This document shows, piece by piece, positions 17,549 through 27,590 of a stretch of DNA of 64,000 nucleotides. The stretch is from the NCBI GenBank assembly GCA_029225165.1, contig JAQXVY010000034.1:60858-124857 (forward strand). Reading direction: 5' to 3'. This DNA is from Oscillospiraceae bacterium. Its GTDB lineage: Bacteria; Bacillota; Clostridia; Oscillospirales; Acutalibacteraceae. The position numbers and the translations under genes were made by a program. Below the pieces are notes generated by a model. That model did not search any database. It was not told the origin of the DNA and was given only the letters and a program-made list of their open reading frames with translations. How positions within the stretch are numbered: position 1 is the first letter of the stretch; every line of letters begins with the position of its first letter.

Positions 17549-19744
17549 CTATATTCTTGTTACCGAAATTATACCGTTGATGTTGCCTAAGTGAGTCATA
17601 ATGCCCTTTAGGTGGTCAATTCCGTTTGTATCTATTGTTGCTGTTACAACAGCATTTCCGTTTTTAGCCTCTCGTGAAGTAAGACTCCTGATGAAAATGT
17701 GCATTTGTGAAAGCTGAATTGTAACATCAGCCAAAAGACCTGTGCGGTCGGTAGCCACAATTTCAAGTGTACTTTGGAAGCTGTCGTTGATTTTGCCAAT
17801 CCACTTTGCCCTAACCCAGCGTTCAGGCTCGGCACAGGCTGAAATGTCCTTTGGTACATTAGTACAGGTTCTCTTGTGGATAGAAACACCGTAGCCCCTT
17901 GTGATAAAGCCGATAATATCGTCACCGGGTAAAGGATTACAGCACTTGGAGAATTTTATCAGGCAGTCGTCCATACCCTCAATTTCAACACCTGAAGAAA
18001 CCTTATTATGCTTTTTGGCAGGTTCCTTTGGCGGAACGAACTCAACAACCTTTTTTTCGTACTTCTTTTGATATTCTTCCTTTATTCTTGGGAGTATCTT
18101 CCAAATTTGTATTCCGCCGTAGCCTATTGCGGCGTAGAGGTCGTCAATATTATTACAATGCTGTTTTTGGAGCATTTTTGGAAAAATATCGTTGGCGTCC
18201 TCCTCCGTCATATAAATGCCGGATTTTTTAAGCTCTGCTTCAAGGGCTGACTTGCCCTCAACAATATTTTCTTCTCTGCGTTCACGCTTAAACCACTGAC
18301 GGATTTTTGTCCTTGCTTCAGAGGTTTTTACAATATTGAGCCAATCCCTTTTGGGGCCTGTACCCTCCTTTTGGGTGATAATCTCAATAATTTCTCCGTT
18401 TTTCAGCTTGTAGTTAATTGGGACAATTCTTCTGTCTGCCTTGGCGCCAATCATCCTGTTGCCAACCTCGGTATGAATGGCATAGGCAAGGTCGATTACG
18501 GTTGACCCGCTTGGGAGGTTTATTAGGTCGCCCTTTGGGGTGAATACAAATACCTCTTCCTGACTAAGGTCGTTTTTGATATTTTTGATAATATCTGTGG
18601 AGTCCTCGGACTGAATTTGATTTTCAATCATTCTTCTCAAGGACTCTATCCTCTCCTTAAGTATGTCCTTGTCATTTTTTGTTGGGGAAAGTCCCAGCTT
18701 GTACTTCCAATGGGCGGCAATTCCATACTCCGCTGTGTAGTGCATTTCCCATGTGCGGATTTGCACCTCAAATGGTACGCCCTCTTTGCCTATAACAGTT
18801 GTGTGTAGTGACTGGTACATATTTTTCTTTGGGGTGCTGATGTAATCCTTGAACCTGTTTGGTAAAGGCTGGTAGATGTCGTGAATTACACCCAAAACAT
18901 TGTAGCAGTCCAAAACGGAATCCACAATTATTCTTACCGCAAAAACATCATAGATTTGGTCCATTGTTTTGCCCTTCATAAAGGTTTTGCGGTAAATGGA
19001 GTTGATTGACTTTACTCTGCCGGAAACATAGATTTTTTTAACCGAGTCGCCAATTCTGTTTTTGATTTCTGACTTGATTTTGTCGATAAATTTATCTCTT
19101 TCGTCCTTTTTAAGGAGAAGTTCATTTTCGATTTCCTCGTATCCGACAGGGTCGAGTATTCTTATGGAGATGTCCTCAAGCTGTTCCTTCAACGCCTTCA
19201 TTCCAAGGCGGTGTGCAATAGGAGCATAGACCTCCATAACTTCAAGTGCCTTGTCACGCTGTTTTTGAGGTTTCATAACCTCAATGGTTCTGAGGTTGTG
19301 AAGTCTGTCGGCAAGCTTTACAATGATAACCCTGATGTCGTTGCTCATTGCAATAAGCATTTTTCTAAGGTTTTCTGCCTGTCTTTCCTCACGGTTTGAG
19401 TAGGAAATTTTTGAAAGCTTTGTTACACCGTCAACAAGCTCGGCAATAGTTTCGCCAAACTGCTTTTTTATTTCGTCAAGCTCAACCTCTGTGTCCTCAA
19501 CAACATCGTGTAGTAGAGCCGCAACAACGCAGTCGGTATCCATACCGATTTCAACCAGAATACAGGCGACTGATGTGGGGTGCAAAATATAGGGTACTCC
19601 GGAAACTCGCCTTTGGTCACCGTGGGCTTCATAAGCCAGGTGATACGCCTTTGTTATGAGAGCCATATCAAAGTCGTTACCGCTGTTGTTAATAAAATCA
19701 ATAAGGTCGTTAAAGTCGTTATAGTTTTCGTAATGTTCGACCAT
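17549..19744 (-). CDS. relA: (p)ppGpp synthetase/hydrolase RelA/SpoT (Rel)
   Basis: This 731-residue bifunctional Rel protein has an HD hydrolase domain (about 30-180, with LLHDVVEDT), a nucleotidyl transferase domain (about 230-345), a TGS domain (about 395-455, VFTPKGDLINLPSGSTVIDLAY region), a zinc-finger/CC region and a C-terminal ACT domain (about 655-731). It makes and breaks the stringent-response alarmones in response to stalled ribosomes. GGAGGTGCAGTAAT precedes the ATG. The gene begins 2 bp after recJ ends. Confidence 0.96.
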   Translation of the reverse strand: MVEHYENYNDFNDLIDFINNSGNDFDMALITKAYHLAYEAHGDQRRVSGVPYILHPTSVACILVEIGMDTDCVVAALLHDVVEDTEVELDEIKKQFGETIAELVDGVTKLSKISYSNREERQAENLRKMLIAMSNDIRVIIVKLADRLHNLRTIEVMKPQKQRDKALEVMEVYAPIAHRLGMKALKEQLEDISIRILDPVGYEEIENELLLKKDERDKFIDKIKSEIKNRIGDSVKKIYVSGRVKSINSIYRKTFMKGKTMDQIYDVFAVRIIVDSVLDCYNVLGVIHDIYQPLPNRFKDYISTPKKNMYQSLHTTVIGKEGVPFEVQIRTWEMHYTAEYGIAAHWKYKLGLSPTKNDKDILKERIESLRRMIENQIQSEDSTDIIKNIKNDLSQEEVFVFTPKGDLINLPSGSTVIDLAYAIHTEVGNRMIGAKADRRIVPINYKLKNGEIIEIITQKEGTGPKRDWLNIVKTSEARTKIRQWFKRERREENIVEGKSALEAELKKSGIYMTEEDANDIFPKMLQKQHCNNIDDLYAAIGYGGIQIWKILPRIKEEYQKKYEKKVVEFVPPKEPAKKHNKVSSGVEIEGMDDCLIKFSKCCNPLPGDDIIGFITRGYGVSIHKRTCTNVPKDISACAEPERWVRAKWIGKINDSFQSTLEIVATDRTGLLADVTIQLSQMHIFIRSLTSREAKNGNAVVTATIDTNGIDHLKGIMTHLGNINGIISVTRI

Positions 19745-19745
19745 A

Positions 19746-21788
19746 TTACTGCACCTCCTTTAGTTTTTTGATGAATACAGAGTCATCCAAATTAACCTTT
19801 CCGCTTGGGACCATCTGGATTTTGCTGGTATAAAGTCCCTGCTCCCAAAAGATAAGTCCAAGTTCCTTCATAGCATACAGGATAATTTTCAGCTTGCCCA
19901 TACTTACTTTGTAGTTAAGGAAATGAGTAAGGGCATATTCGCCATAAATAAAGCCATTGTTTGACTTTAAAAATCTGTAAACCAAAGCAAAATCATCTCT
20001 GCTTGGGAGAATTGACTGTGCTTCGCTGTAGGTTAATTTTTGCTTTGTTGCAAATTTTTCAAAAATCCTCTGGCTGTCAATTAGGGCTTCGTTGTCGCTT
20101 TGGGAATATTTGATGCTTTTGATTATTATACTCAAATTTTCCTGTCCGTTATACACATTTTTGTCAAGGGATACTGCTAAATCAACAGTATCGCCGACTC
20201 GGTAACAGCAATCCTCAACTGTATGATTAAAATACATTGCGTTTACATATGTATTTTGCCTAAAGAGGGAAAGTCGTAGGTGCTTTCCTCCGCCTAAGGG
20301 CTGAATTTTGCTGATTTTAAGGTTGTAAAGTCCGAAAACAGGTGACGGATTACAGGCACCGTAAGGCTCAAGATAGCTTAGGCTTTCTACAAGTGATAAA
20401 TCAAGCTGAGCCGGATTTAGTTTGCAGTCAATGTCAATCCTGTTGTAGGGCATTGTAATACTTTCGCAGTATTCGTTAATTCTTTTGCGGAATAATGGGA
20501 TATTTTCTTTTTTAAGACCGATACCCACAGCCATTGGGTGCCCACCGTAATTTGTTAGCACATCACTACAGGCAAAAACAGCATCGCACAGGGAAAAACC
20601 CTCTACACTTCTGCCGCTGCCTTTGGCTGTTCCGTCGCTGTCAATGCCGATAATTATTGTGGGTTTATCGTAAATTTCCTTAATTCTTGATGCAACAATT
20701 CCTATTACTCCCTGATGCCAACCCTCTCCTGCAAGGACGATAATTTTGTCGTTAACTATGTTGGGGGTTTTGGAAACGCTTTGATTTATTGAGTCTAAAA
20801 TCTGCTTTTCTATTCCCTGTCGCTCTCTGTTGTCGGCACCAAGCTCGTCTGCAATAGAAACTGCCTTTTCGTAATTATCTGTGAGTAAAAGCTCAACGCT
20901 TTTGTCGGAAAGTCCAAGTCTGCCACCTGCGTTAATTCGTGGAACAAGGGTAAAGGAAACATTGCCGGCGGTGATTTTTTTGTCGTTTAAGCCGGCTTCC
21001 TCCTTCATTGCGTTAATGCCTATTCGGTCGCTGTTTTGGATATGCATTAGTCCCTGCTTTACAAGAGTTCTGTTTTCACCCCTTAGGGGAACAATATCGC
21101 CTATTGTACCCAAGGTGGCAATATCGCTGAAGTTTTCAAGGAGATTTTCTATGTCGGCATATTCACCCTCAATAGCCATTACAAGCTTAAAGGCAATACC
21201 TACACCTGAAAAATCCTTATAAGGGCTTTGGTCGTCCTCTCTTTGGGCATCAACCACCGCAACAGCAGGTGGAAGCTCCCCTGAGGGCATATGGTGGTCT
21301 GTGACAACAGTGTCTATTCCAAGTGTATTGGCATAGGAAATAACCTCCCTTGAAGAAATGCCGTTGTCAACTGTTATGATAAGGTTTACACCTTGATTAT
21401 GAAGCTTGTCAACAGCATTGTTATTCATTCCGTAGCCCTCACCGCTTCGTGAGGGAATGTAAAAGATTACATCTGCACCAACATTGTCGTAGAGGTAGCT
21501 GAAAAGCAGAGATGTACTTGTTACGCCGTCTGCGTCATAGTCGCCGTAAACACAAATTTTTTCGCCGTTTTCTATGGCTGATGTGATACGGTTTACAGCC
21601 TTGTCCATATCCTTCATTAAGAATGGGTCGGAGAAATTACTCTCGTTGCTTAGAAAATCACGTATTTCATCTTGGGTGATAATGCCTCTTATGTCAAGCA
21701 TCATAGAGAGAAAAACCGGCAAATCATACTGCTTTGATATAGCCAATGCTCGTTCCTTATTAAGTTTTTTCACTGACCATACTTTCAT
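19746..21788 (-). CDS. recJ: Single-stranded-DNA-specific exonuclease RecJ
   Basis: This 680-residue protein has the DHH-family motifs GDYDADG (about 82-88), ITVDNGISS and VVTDHHMPSG, then a DHHA1 region with GGHPMAVG. It degrades single-stranded DNA 5' to 3' in recombination and repair. Beyond residue 570 there is a C-terminal helical or winged-helix-like extension that many clostridial RecJ proteins have. It sits directly upstream of relA. Confidence 0.94.
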   Translation of the reverse strand: MKVWSVKKLNKERALAISKQYDLPVFLSMMLDIRGIITQDEIRDFLSNESNFSDPFLMKDMDKAVNRITSAIENGEKICVYGDYDADGVTSTSLLFSYLYDNVGADVIFYIPSRSGEGYGMNNNAVDKLHNQGVNLIITVDNGISSREVISYANTLGIDTVVTDHHMPSGELPPAVAVVDAQREDDQSPYKDFSGVGIAFKLVMAIEGEYADIENLLENFSDIATLGTIGDIVPLRGENRTLVKQGLMHIQNSDRIGINAMKEEAGLNDKKITAGNVSFTLVPRINAGGRLGLSDKSVELLLTDNYEKAVSIADELGADNRERQGIEKQILDSINQSVSKTPNIVNDKIIVLAGEGWHQGVIGIVASRIKEIYDKPTIIIGIDSDGTAKGSGRSVEGFSLCDAVFACSDVLTNYGGHPMAVGIGLKKENIPLFRKRINEYCESITMPYNRIDIDCKLNPAQLDLSLVESLSYLEPYGACNPSPVFGLYNLKISKIQPLGGGKHLRLSLFRQNTYVNAMYFNHTVEDCCYRVGDTVDLAVSLDKNVYNGQENLSIIIKSIKYSQSDNEALIDSQRIFEKFATKQKLTYSEAQSILPSRDDFALVYRFLKSNNGFIYGEYALTHFLNYKVSMGKLKIILYAMKELGLIFWEQGLYTSKIQMVPSGKVNLDDSVFIKKLKEVQ

Positions 21789-21827
21789 ATATACCTCTGT
21801 TGTTGCTTTATATTGTAATAGATAATA

Positions 21828-23492
21828 TCAGTTGTTTTCGCTTAGCATTTCTTCTGCTAATTTTCTTGTGCTTTCTGTTATTTCTATGCCTGCCATGATT
21901 CGGGAAAGCTCGTCTACTCTGCCGTTGTGGTCAAGGGTGACAACATCTGTAAAGGTTCTTCCGTCCTTAACATTTTTGCGGATAAGGTGGTGGCTGTCAC
22001 CGAGGGAGGCTATCTGCACCTGATGGGTTACGCAGATTACCTGACGGTTTTTTGAAACTTCCTTTAGCTTTAGTCCAACCTTTCGGGAGGCTTTGCCGGA
22101 AATTCCTGTGTCCACCTCGTCAAAGATAAGTGTATCTACAATGTCACTGGCGGAAAGAACAGTCTTAATTGCAAGCATCATTCGGGAAAGCTCACCTCCT
22201 GATGCGATTTTTGAAACAGGCTTTGGAGTTTCTCCGGGGTTTGCGGAAATTAGAATTTCAACCTTATCCTTGCCTGTGGAGGTTAGTGGAGTTTCTTCCA
22301 TTGAAACAAAAATTCTTACATTGGGCATATCAAGAAAGCTCATTTCCTTTTGCACCCTTGCGGAAAACTCCTCCCCTGCCTTTTGGCGGAGATTTGTAAG
22401 GTTTTTTGCCTTTTCTACTGCTTTGTCAAGGAGATTATTATATCTTTCCTTTAGCTGTGCCATATTTTTGTCGTAATTCAACAGATTGTCAAGGCGAGTG
22501 GACGCATTATCCCTAAACTCCAAAATTTCTTCTATTGTATTACCGTATTTTCTCTTCAATTTATATATTTCGTCAAGTCTTTGTTCAATTTCTTCAAGTC
22601 TTAACGGGTTAAATTCAAGATTATCTATTAACTCATTGATTTCAGCCGTAATGTCCGAAAGTGTGTAGGACAAATCGCTCAGACGGTTGCTGATGTCCTC
22701 GGCTTCTTCGTAAAAATTACTTGCTTTTATAAGGCTTGTACTTGCCTCGTCAACCAAGTTACAGGCACCGTCAGACACTCCGTAGCCTGACAGAACTGAC
22801 TTTGCTTTATCAAGATAAGTGCGGATTTTTTCGCTGTTTTGCAAAAGCTTTTTTTCGTTTAAAAGCTCCTCGTCCTCGCCTGCTACAAGGGAAGCGTTGT
22901 TAATTTCGTTTACCTGAAATGTGAGCAAATCAATTTCGTAAAGGCGTTTATCCTCGTCACCGCCGTTTTCGTTTAGTTGCTTTTTCAGTTTGCATAATTC
23001 TTTATAAGAAGTATAATAATCCTCTTTTTCCTTTGCAATATCAGCAAAATTGTCGATATAGTTTATGTGGGAGTCGGACTGCATAAGCTCCAAACTTTCG
23101 TGCTGACCGTGGATATTGATTAGGTTTATGCCAAGCTCTTTTAGCGTTGTAACGGTAGTTGGGCGGTCGTTGATTCGGCATACGCTCCTGCCGTTCAGGG
23201 AAAGCTCTCGACTTAAAATCAGCGTTCCGTCATCACTTTTAAAGCCCATTTCCTCTGCTTTTTTGAGAATGCTTGAGTCAACACAAGTAAAGGTGGCGGA
23301 AACAAAGGCACTTTCACTACCTGTTCGGATAATATCCTTACTGGTACGGTGACCTGTTACGGCATTTATGGAATCTATAATAATACTCTTTCCTGCTCCT
23401 GTTTCGCCGGTGAGCACATTAAGACCCTTTGAAAATTCAATATTGGTTTTTTCAATTACAGCTATGTTTTCAATGTAAAGGGTGCTTAACAT
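21828..23492 (-). CDS. recN: DNA repair protein RecN
   Basis: This 554-residue SMC-like ATPase has a Walker A motif GETGAGKSI at about 30-38, a long coiled coil in the middle, and a C-terminal signature (IASGGELSRMMLAIK) and Walker B (LIFDEVDTGISG). It helps bring broken DNA ends together in double-strand break repair. It follows argR, the canonical clostridial order. Confidence 0.96.
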   Translation of the reverse strand: MLSTLYIENIAVIEKTNIEFSKGLNVLTGETGAGKSIIIDSINAVTGHRTSKDIIRTGSESAFVSATFTCVDSSILKKAEEMGFKSDDGTLILSRELSLNGRSVCRINDRPTTVTTLKELGINLINIHGQHESLELMQSDSHINYIDNFADIAKEKEDYYTSYKELCKLKKQLNENGGDEDKRLYEIDLLTFQVNEINNASLVAGEDEELLNEKKLLQNSEKIRTYLDKAKSVLSGYGVSDGACNLVDEASTSLIKASNFYEEAEDISNRLSDLSYTLSDITAEINELIDNLEFNPLRLEEIEQRLDEIYKLKRKYGNTIEEILEFRDNASTRLDNLLNYDKNMAQLKERYNNLLDKAVEKAKNLTNLRQKAGEEFSARVQKEMSFLDMPNVRIFVSMEETPLTSTGKDKVEILISANPGETPKPVSKIASGGELSRMMLAIKTVLSASDIVDTLIFDEVDTGISGKASRKVGLKLKEVSKNRQVICVTHQVQIASLGDSHHLIRKNVKDGRTFTDVVTLDHNGRVDELSRIMAGIEITESTRKLAEEMLSENN

Positions 23493-23532
23493 ACATTATC
23501 TCCTTGAATGAATTATTTTTTAAGGTTCTTTA

Positions 23533-23979
23533 TTATAGTAGATTTTTAAACTTTTCTTTAAGCTCGGTTGCACATTCCTTGTTCCTCATAACAATAAAAA
23601 TTGTGTCGTCACCAGCTATTGTGCCTACAATGTTTTCTATTTCTAAATTGTCAAGAGATGCACAAACAGCCTGTGCCATACCGCTCATTGTCTTAAGGAC
23701 TACAATGTTTTCGGCACAGTCAACCATCTTTGCAGAGGACTTGAACAGATTTTCAAAGCCTGTTGTTTTGTCAAGGGAATTTCTGCCCCCTGTGGTGTAG
23801 CAATACTTGCCCTGTGGATTAAGGGTTTTGAGAATTCTAAGCTCCTTTATATCCCTTGAAATTGTGGCTTGGGTGGCTGAAAAGCCTGCGTCATTAAGCC
23901 TTGCAAGTAGTTCTTCCTGTGTATTTATATCGTAATTATTTACAAGCTCAATTATTTTTTCGTGTCTGCCGGACTTCAT
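23533..23979 (-). CDS. argR: Arginine repressor ArgR
   Basis: This 148-residue protein has an N-terminal winged helix (about 1-70, with ATQATISRDIKEL) and a C-terminal arginine-binding hexamerisation domain (GTIAGDDTIFIV near 125). It regulates arginine metabolism and is usually found next to recN. It overlaps the end of nadK by one base. Confidence 0.95.
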   Translation of the reverse strand: MKSGRHEKIIELVNNYDINTQEELLARLNDAGFSATQATISRDIKELRILKTLNPQGKYCYTTGGRNSLDKTTGFENLFKSSAKMVDCAENIVVLKTMSGMAQAVCASLDNLEIENIVGTIAGDDTIFIVMRNKECATELKEKFKNLL

Positions 23980-24842
23980 TATTCGTCACGCTCCTTAAGT
24001 TTTTCACTAACCTGACGATAGAAATTCCTGTTCTTAAAGGAAATCATACTTAGTACATAATCTGACTTTTTTATGATAACTCTGTCTTCACTTGTGAGTG
24101 GGACAACAATTTGACCGTCAATGGTAAGGTAGCTTTTGTTGTTGTCTGTATAGCTTTCGGCACTTACAGAAAGGATGGAATTACCGTTGAAAATTACTGT
24201 TCTGTCAGCCAAGGAATGAGGGCAGATTGGGGTTAAGACAACGCAGTCCATACAAGGCTCTACAACAGGTCCGCCTGCTGAAAGAGAGTAGGCTGTACTG
24301 CCTGTGGGCGTTGCAAAAATCAGTCCGTCTGCTCTGTAATGGGTAGTCCTTTCGCCGTCAACATAGAGGTACATATCTATAATTCGTGAAAGCTGACCAC
24401 GTGAAATTACAGCGTCGTTAATGCAGGAATATGTTTTTGTTTCGTTCTTCTTTACAACCGTTACATCAATGACCATTCTCTTGTTAATCCTGTAATCATC
24501 ATCAAGCAAGCGAAGGAGGGTCTTGATTTCTGAGGGTTCAAGCTCGGCGGCAAAGCCAAGTCGACCGCAGTTTACTCCTACTATGGGAATGTTATTTTCG
24601 GCTGCGTGACGGGCGTTGTGGATAATTGTACCGTCACCGCCTACTGTAATTGCTTTATCTGACTTTGCAAACAGGTCGTTGTCGTGGTCGTAATATGTGA
24701 TTCCCTCAAAAAAGTCAAAGTGCTCCCTTGCGTCACTTTTCATAAGTATTTTTGCACCGTTTTGTGTCAACAGGTGGATAATATCCTTGGCACATTCAAC
24801 TGCATTTGATTTTTCTATGTTTACCTTTAGACATATTTTCAT
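23979..24842 (-). CDS. nadK: NAD kinase
   Basis: This 287-residue enzyme makes NADP from NAD. The GGDGT motif (VGGDGTIIH, about 68-76) and the conserved PTGSTAYSLSAGGP segment near residue 180 are present. It lies between tlyA and argR. Confidence 0.95.
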   Translation of the reverse strand: MKICLKVNIEKSNAVECAKDIIHLLTQNGAKILMKSDAREHFDFFEGITYYDHDNDLFAKSDKAITVGGDGTIIHNARHAAENNIPIVGVNCGRLGFAAELEPSEIKTLLRLLDDDYRINKRMVIDVTVVKKNETKTYSCINDAVISRGQLSRIIDMYLYVDGERTTHYRADGLIFATPTGSTAYSLSAGGPVVEPCMDCVVLTPICPHSLADRTVIFNGNSILSVSAESYTDNNKSYLTIDGQIVVPLTSEDRVIIKKSDYVLSMISFKNRNFYRQVSEKLKERDE

Positions 24843-24851
24843 AAAAACACC

Positions 24852-25655
24852 TTATTTTGATAGTTCACGATGGGAAAGCTCCACCAATTCATCGGGGTTT
24901 GTATCGGTTAAAAGCATTGGGCTGTCGCTCTTTTTCAGATGTACAAGATATTCAATGTTTCCCTCAGGTCCTTTTACCGGAGAAAAATCCAAGTCCAAAA
25001 CAGAGTAGCCGTTGTTAAGGCAAAATTCAACTATATCCTTTACAACTGCTTTATGGACATTTGGGTCACGGACAACTCCCTTTTTGCCTACATTTTCTCG
25101 TCCTGCCTCAAACTGTGGTTTTATCAGGCAAACAGCCTCCCCCTCATCTGTAAGTAGATTTCGGGCAACAGGCAACAGGAGTTTTAGTGAGATAAATGAA
25201 ACATCTATTGAAAAAAAGTGGATTTTGTCGGGGATTTGCTCCTCTGTAACATTCCTGAAATTTGTTCTCTCCATATTCACAACTCGTCTGTCGGAGCGGA
25301 GCTTCCAAGCAAGCTGACCGTAGCCCACATCGATGGAATAAACCTTTTTGGCACCGTTTTGGAGCATACAATCGGTGAAACCGCCTGTTGATGCCCCTAT
25401 ATCCATTGTGATTTTACCCTCAAGAGATAAGTCAAAATTTTCCATAGCCTTTTCAAGCTTTAGACCGCCCCTTGAAACATACCTTAGGGTTTCTCCCCTG
25501 ACTTCTATTTTACACTTTTCGTCATACTGAGTTCCGCATTTGTCTGCCTTTTGGTTGTCAACATAGACCTTGCCGGACATAATTATTGCCTTTGCCTTTT
25601 CTCTTGACTCGCAAAAGCCTTTTTCGTAAACCAGTACATCAAGTCGCTTTTTCAT
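24852..25655 (-). CDS. tlyA: TlyA family rRNA (cytidine-2'-O)-methyltransferase
   Basis: This 267-residue protein has an N-terminal S4 domain (RLDVLVYEKGFCESREKAK region) and an FtsJ-like methyltransferase domain with the SAM motif DIGASTGGFTDC near residue 84. TlyA 2'-O-methylates cytidines in 16S and 23S rRNA. It overlaps dxs by 4 bp (ATGA). Confidence 0.93.
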   Translation of the reverse strand: MKKRLDVLVYEKGFCESREKAKAIIMSGKVYVDNQKADKCGTQYDEKCKIEVRGETLRYVSRGGLKLEKAMENFDLSLEGKITMDIGASTGGFTDCMLQNGAKKVYSIDVGYGQLAWKLRSDRRVVNMERTNFRNVTEEQIPDKIHFFSIDVSFISLKLLLPVARNLLTDEGEAVCLIKPQFEAGRENVGKKGVVRDPNVHKAVVKDIVEFCLNNGYSVLDLDFSPVKGPEGNIEYLVHLKKSDSPMLLTDTNPDELVELSHRELSK

Positions 25656-27511
25656 ATTTTTTCTAAAATATCCTTTACTATACTTTTGGTGTCAAAACCA
25701 AGCTGTAATAATGCCTGTTCAACAGTTTGGTGAGTGACAAACTCGTCATTTATTGCGTGAATTTCAATATTGCCCTTAAAGCCCTTTTCGCAAAGCTTTG
25801 TGTTAAAGCTGTAACCTATGCTGCCGTTGAGCATACCCTCTTCGTAAAAATGTATTTTCTTAAAGCTCAGGGAATTTAAAAGTGCCTCCTCAGGCAAAGG
25901 TTTTATGCGGTTTAGCTTAAGCACACAAACCTCTTTACCCTTGTCACTAAGGATTTCCTTAGCCTCGCAACAGTTGGAAAAAAGTCTGCCGTAGGTGACA
26001 ATGAGTGTGTCACAGGAGGTATCTCCGTAGAAGTCGTAATCAACGGAAATTTCTGTATAATCCTTTGGGCGGAACATTTCTCCTCCCCTTGGATAACGAA
26101 CAGCTACAAGGCTATCCTTGTGGTACACAGCCTCATTCAGGCATTTGAGCAGTCCTTCAAAGTAACAGGGAGAATAGATTGTGGTGTTTGGGAAGGAGTT
26201 GAGCATCGGAACATCAAAGACGCCCTGATGTGTTTCTCCGTCGTCACCCACTATTCCTGCTCTGTCAATGGCTATGACAGCGTGGAGCTTTTGCATAGCT
26301 ATATCGTGTAAAAGCTGGTCGTATGCCCTTTGGAGGAATGTGCTGTAAACTGCGAACACAGGCACCATACCCTTGGCGGAAAGACCGCCTGCAAAGGTTA
26401 CTGCGTGTTGCTCGGCAATTCCTACATCAAAAAATCTCTCTTTGTATTCCTTACAGAATTTGTCAAGTCCCACACCCGGTGTCATTGCCGCTGTGATGGC
26501 ACAAATCCTCTTGTCCTTGGAGGCAATATTGCACATATACTCTCCAAAGACTGATGAAAAGCTCTCTTTACTTTGAGGGCTTTCACCTGTTTCTATGTTA
26601 AATTTATTGATACCGTGAAAATGCTTTGGGTCTTTTTCGGCAAATTCATAGCCCTTGCCCTTTTTGGTGACAACATGGACAAGTACAGGTCCGTCAAGCT
26701 TTTTGGCGGCTTCAAATGCGTTGCCCATATCCTCAATGCTGTGACCGTCAACAGGTCCAAAGTAGGTGTAGCCGAAGCTGTCAAAGAAGGTGTCCTTATA
26801 CACCAGTTTTTTTACTCGGTTTGTTGAGCCCATTAGGAATTTTACTATTTTTTTGCCAAGATACGGGATACGAACAAGAACTTTCTCTGTTTTATTTTTA
26901 AGTCTAAGGTACCAAGGGTTTACCCTTACTTTGGTTAGGTATTTTGCAAATGCGCCAACATTTTTGCTTATGGACATTTTGTTGTCGTTAAGCACAACTA
27001 TGAATTTTTTGCCGTATCGTCCTGCGTTGTTAAACGCCTCTAAGGACATACCGCCTGTAAAGGATGCATCCCCTATTACAGCAATGGTATAGGACTTGTC
27101 CCCTTTGATTTGCTTTGCCTGTGACATACCGTAGGCGGCAGAAATTGAGGTACTGCTGTGGCCTGTGTTGAAGTCGTCAAACTTACTTTCACTGCGTTTT
27201 GGAAAGCCTGAAAGACCGCCCTTTGTGCGTATGGTGTCGATTTTGTCAAACCTGCCTGTTAGCATTTTATGGGTATAAGACTGATGACCTACATCCCAAA
27301 CTATGCTGTCGTGAGGTGTTTTGAAATACTTATGAAGTGCTATTGTAAGCTCGACAACACCTAAATTTGAGGCAAGATGACCACCGTTGACAGACACAAC
27401 CTCAACAAGCTTATGGCGAATTTCGTCACAAAGCTGTGGTATTTTGTCATTTGGAAGCTTTCGCAAATCCTCGGGACTGTTAATTTTTGATAGAATAGTA
27501 TATTCTGACAT
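25652..27511 (-). CDS. dxs: 1-deoxy-D-xylulose-5-phosphate synthase
   Basis: This 619-residue thiamine-diphosphate enzyme condenses pyruvate and glyceraldehyde-3-phosphate in the first step of the MEP isoprenoid pathway. The GHSSTS segment, the ThDP motif GDASFTGGMSLEAFNN (about 146-161), the catalytic glutamate region DVGIAEQHAVTFA and the RAGIVGDDGETHQG loop are all clear. It is followed by tlyA and preceded by ispA. Confidence 0.96.
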   Translation of the reverse strand: MSEYTILSKINSPEDLRKLPNDKIPQLCDEIRHKLVEVVSVNGGHLASNLGVVELTIALHKYFKTPHDSIVWDVGHQSYTHKMLTGRFDKIDTIRTKGGLSGFPKRSESKFDDFNTGHSSTSISAAYGMSQAKQIKGDKSYTIAVIGDASFTGGMSLEAFNNAGRYGKKFIVVLNDNKMSISKNVGAFAKYLTKVRVNPWYLRLKNKTEKVLVRIPYLGKKIVKFLMGSTNRVKKLVYKDTFFDSFGYTYFGPVDGHSIEDMGNAFEAAKKLDGPVLVHVVTKKGKGYEFAEKDPKHFHGINKFNIETGESPQSKESFSSVFGEYMCNIASKDKRICAITAAMTPGVGLDKFCKEYKERFFDVGIAEQHAVTFAGGLSAKGMVPVFAVYSTFLQRAYDQLLHDIAMQKLHAVIAIDRAGIVGDDGETHQGVFDVPMLNSFPNTTIYSPCYFEGLLKCLNEAVYHKDSLVAVRYPRGGEMFRPKDYTEISVDYDFYGDTSCDTLIVTYGRLFSNCCEAKEILSDKGKEVCVLKLNRIKPLPEEALLNSLSFKKIHFYEEGMLNGSIGYSFNTKLCEKGFKGNIEIHAINDEFVTHQTVEQALLQLGFDTKSIVKDILEKI

Positions 27512-27590
27512 TTTCTTACTCTGAACTAATTAATCCTACTTACAATCTTAGCAAGAACCCATTTTTTGCCTTGATTAGTTTTTATTAATA

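Noticed and set aside
18008..18250. Cysteine-free hydrophobic plus-strand ORFs inside relA
   Set aside because: Antisense to a complete bifunctional Rel gene; no binding site.
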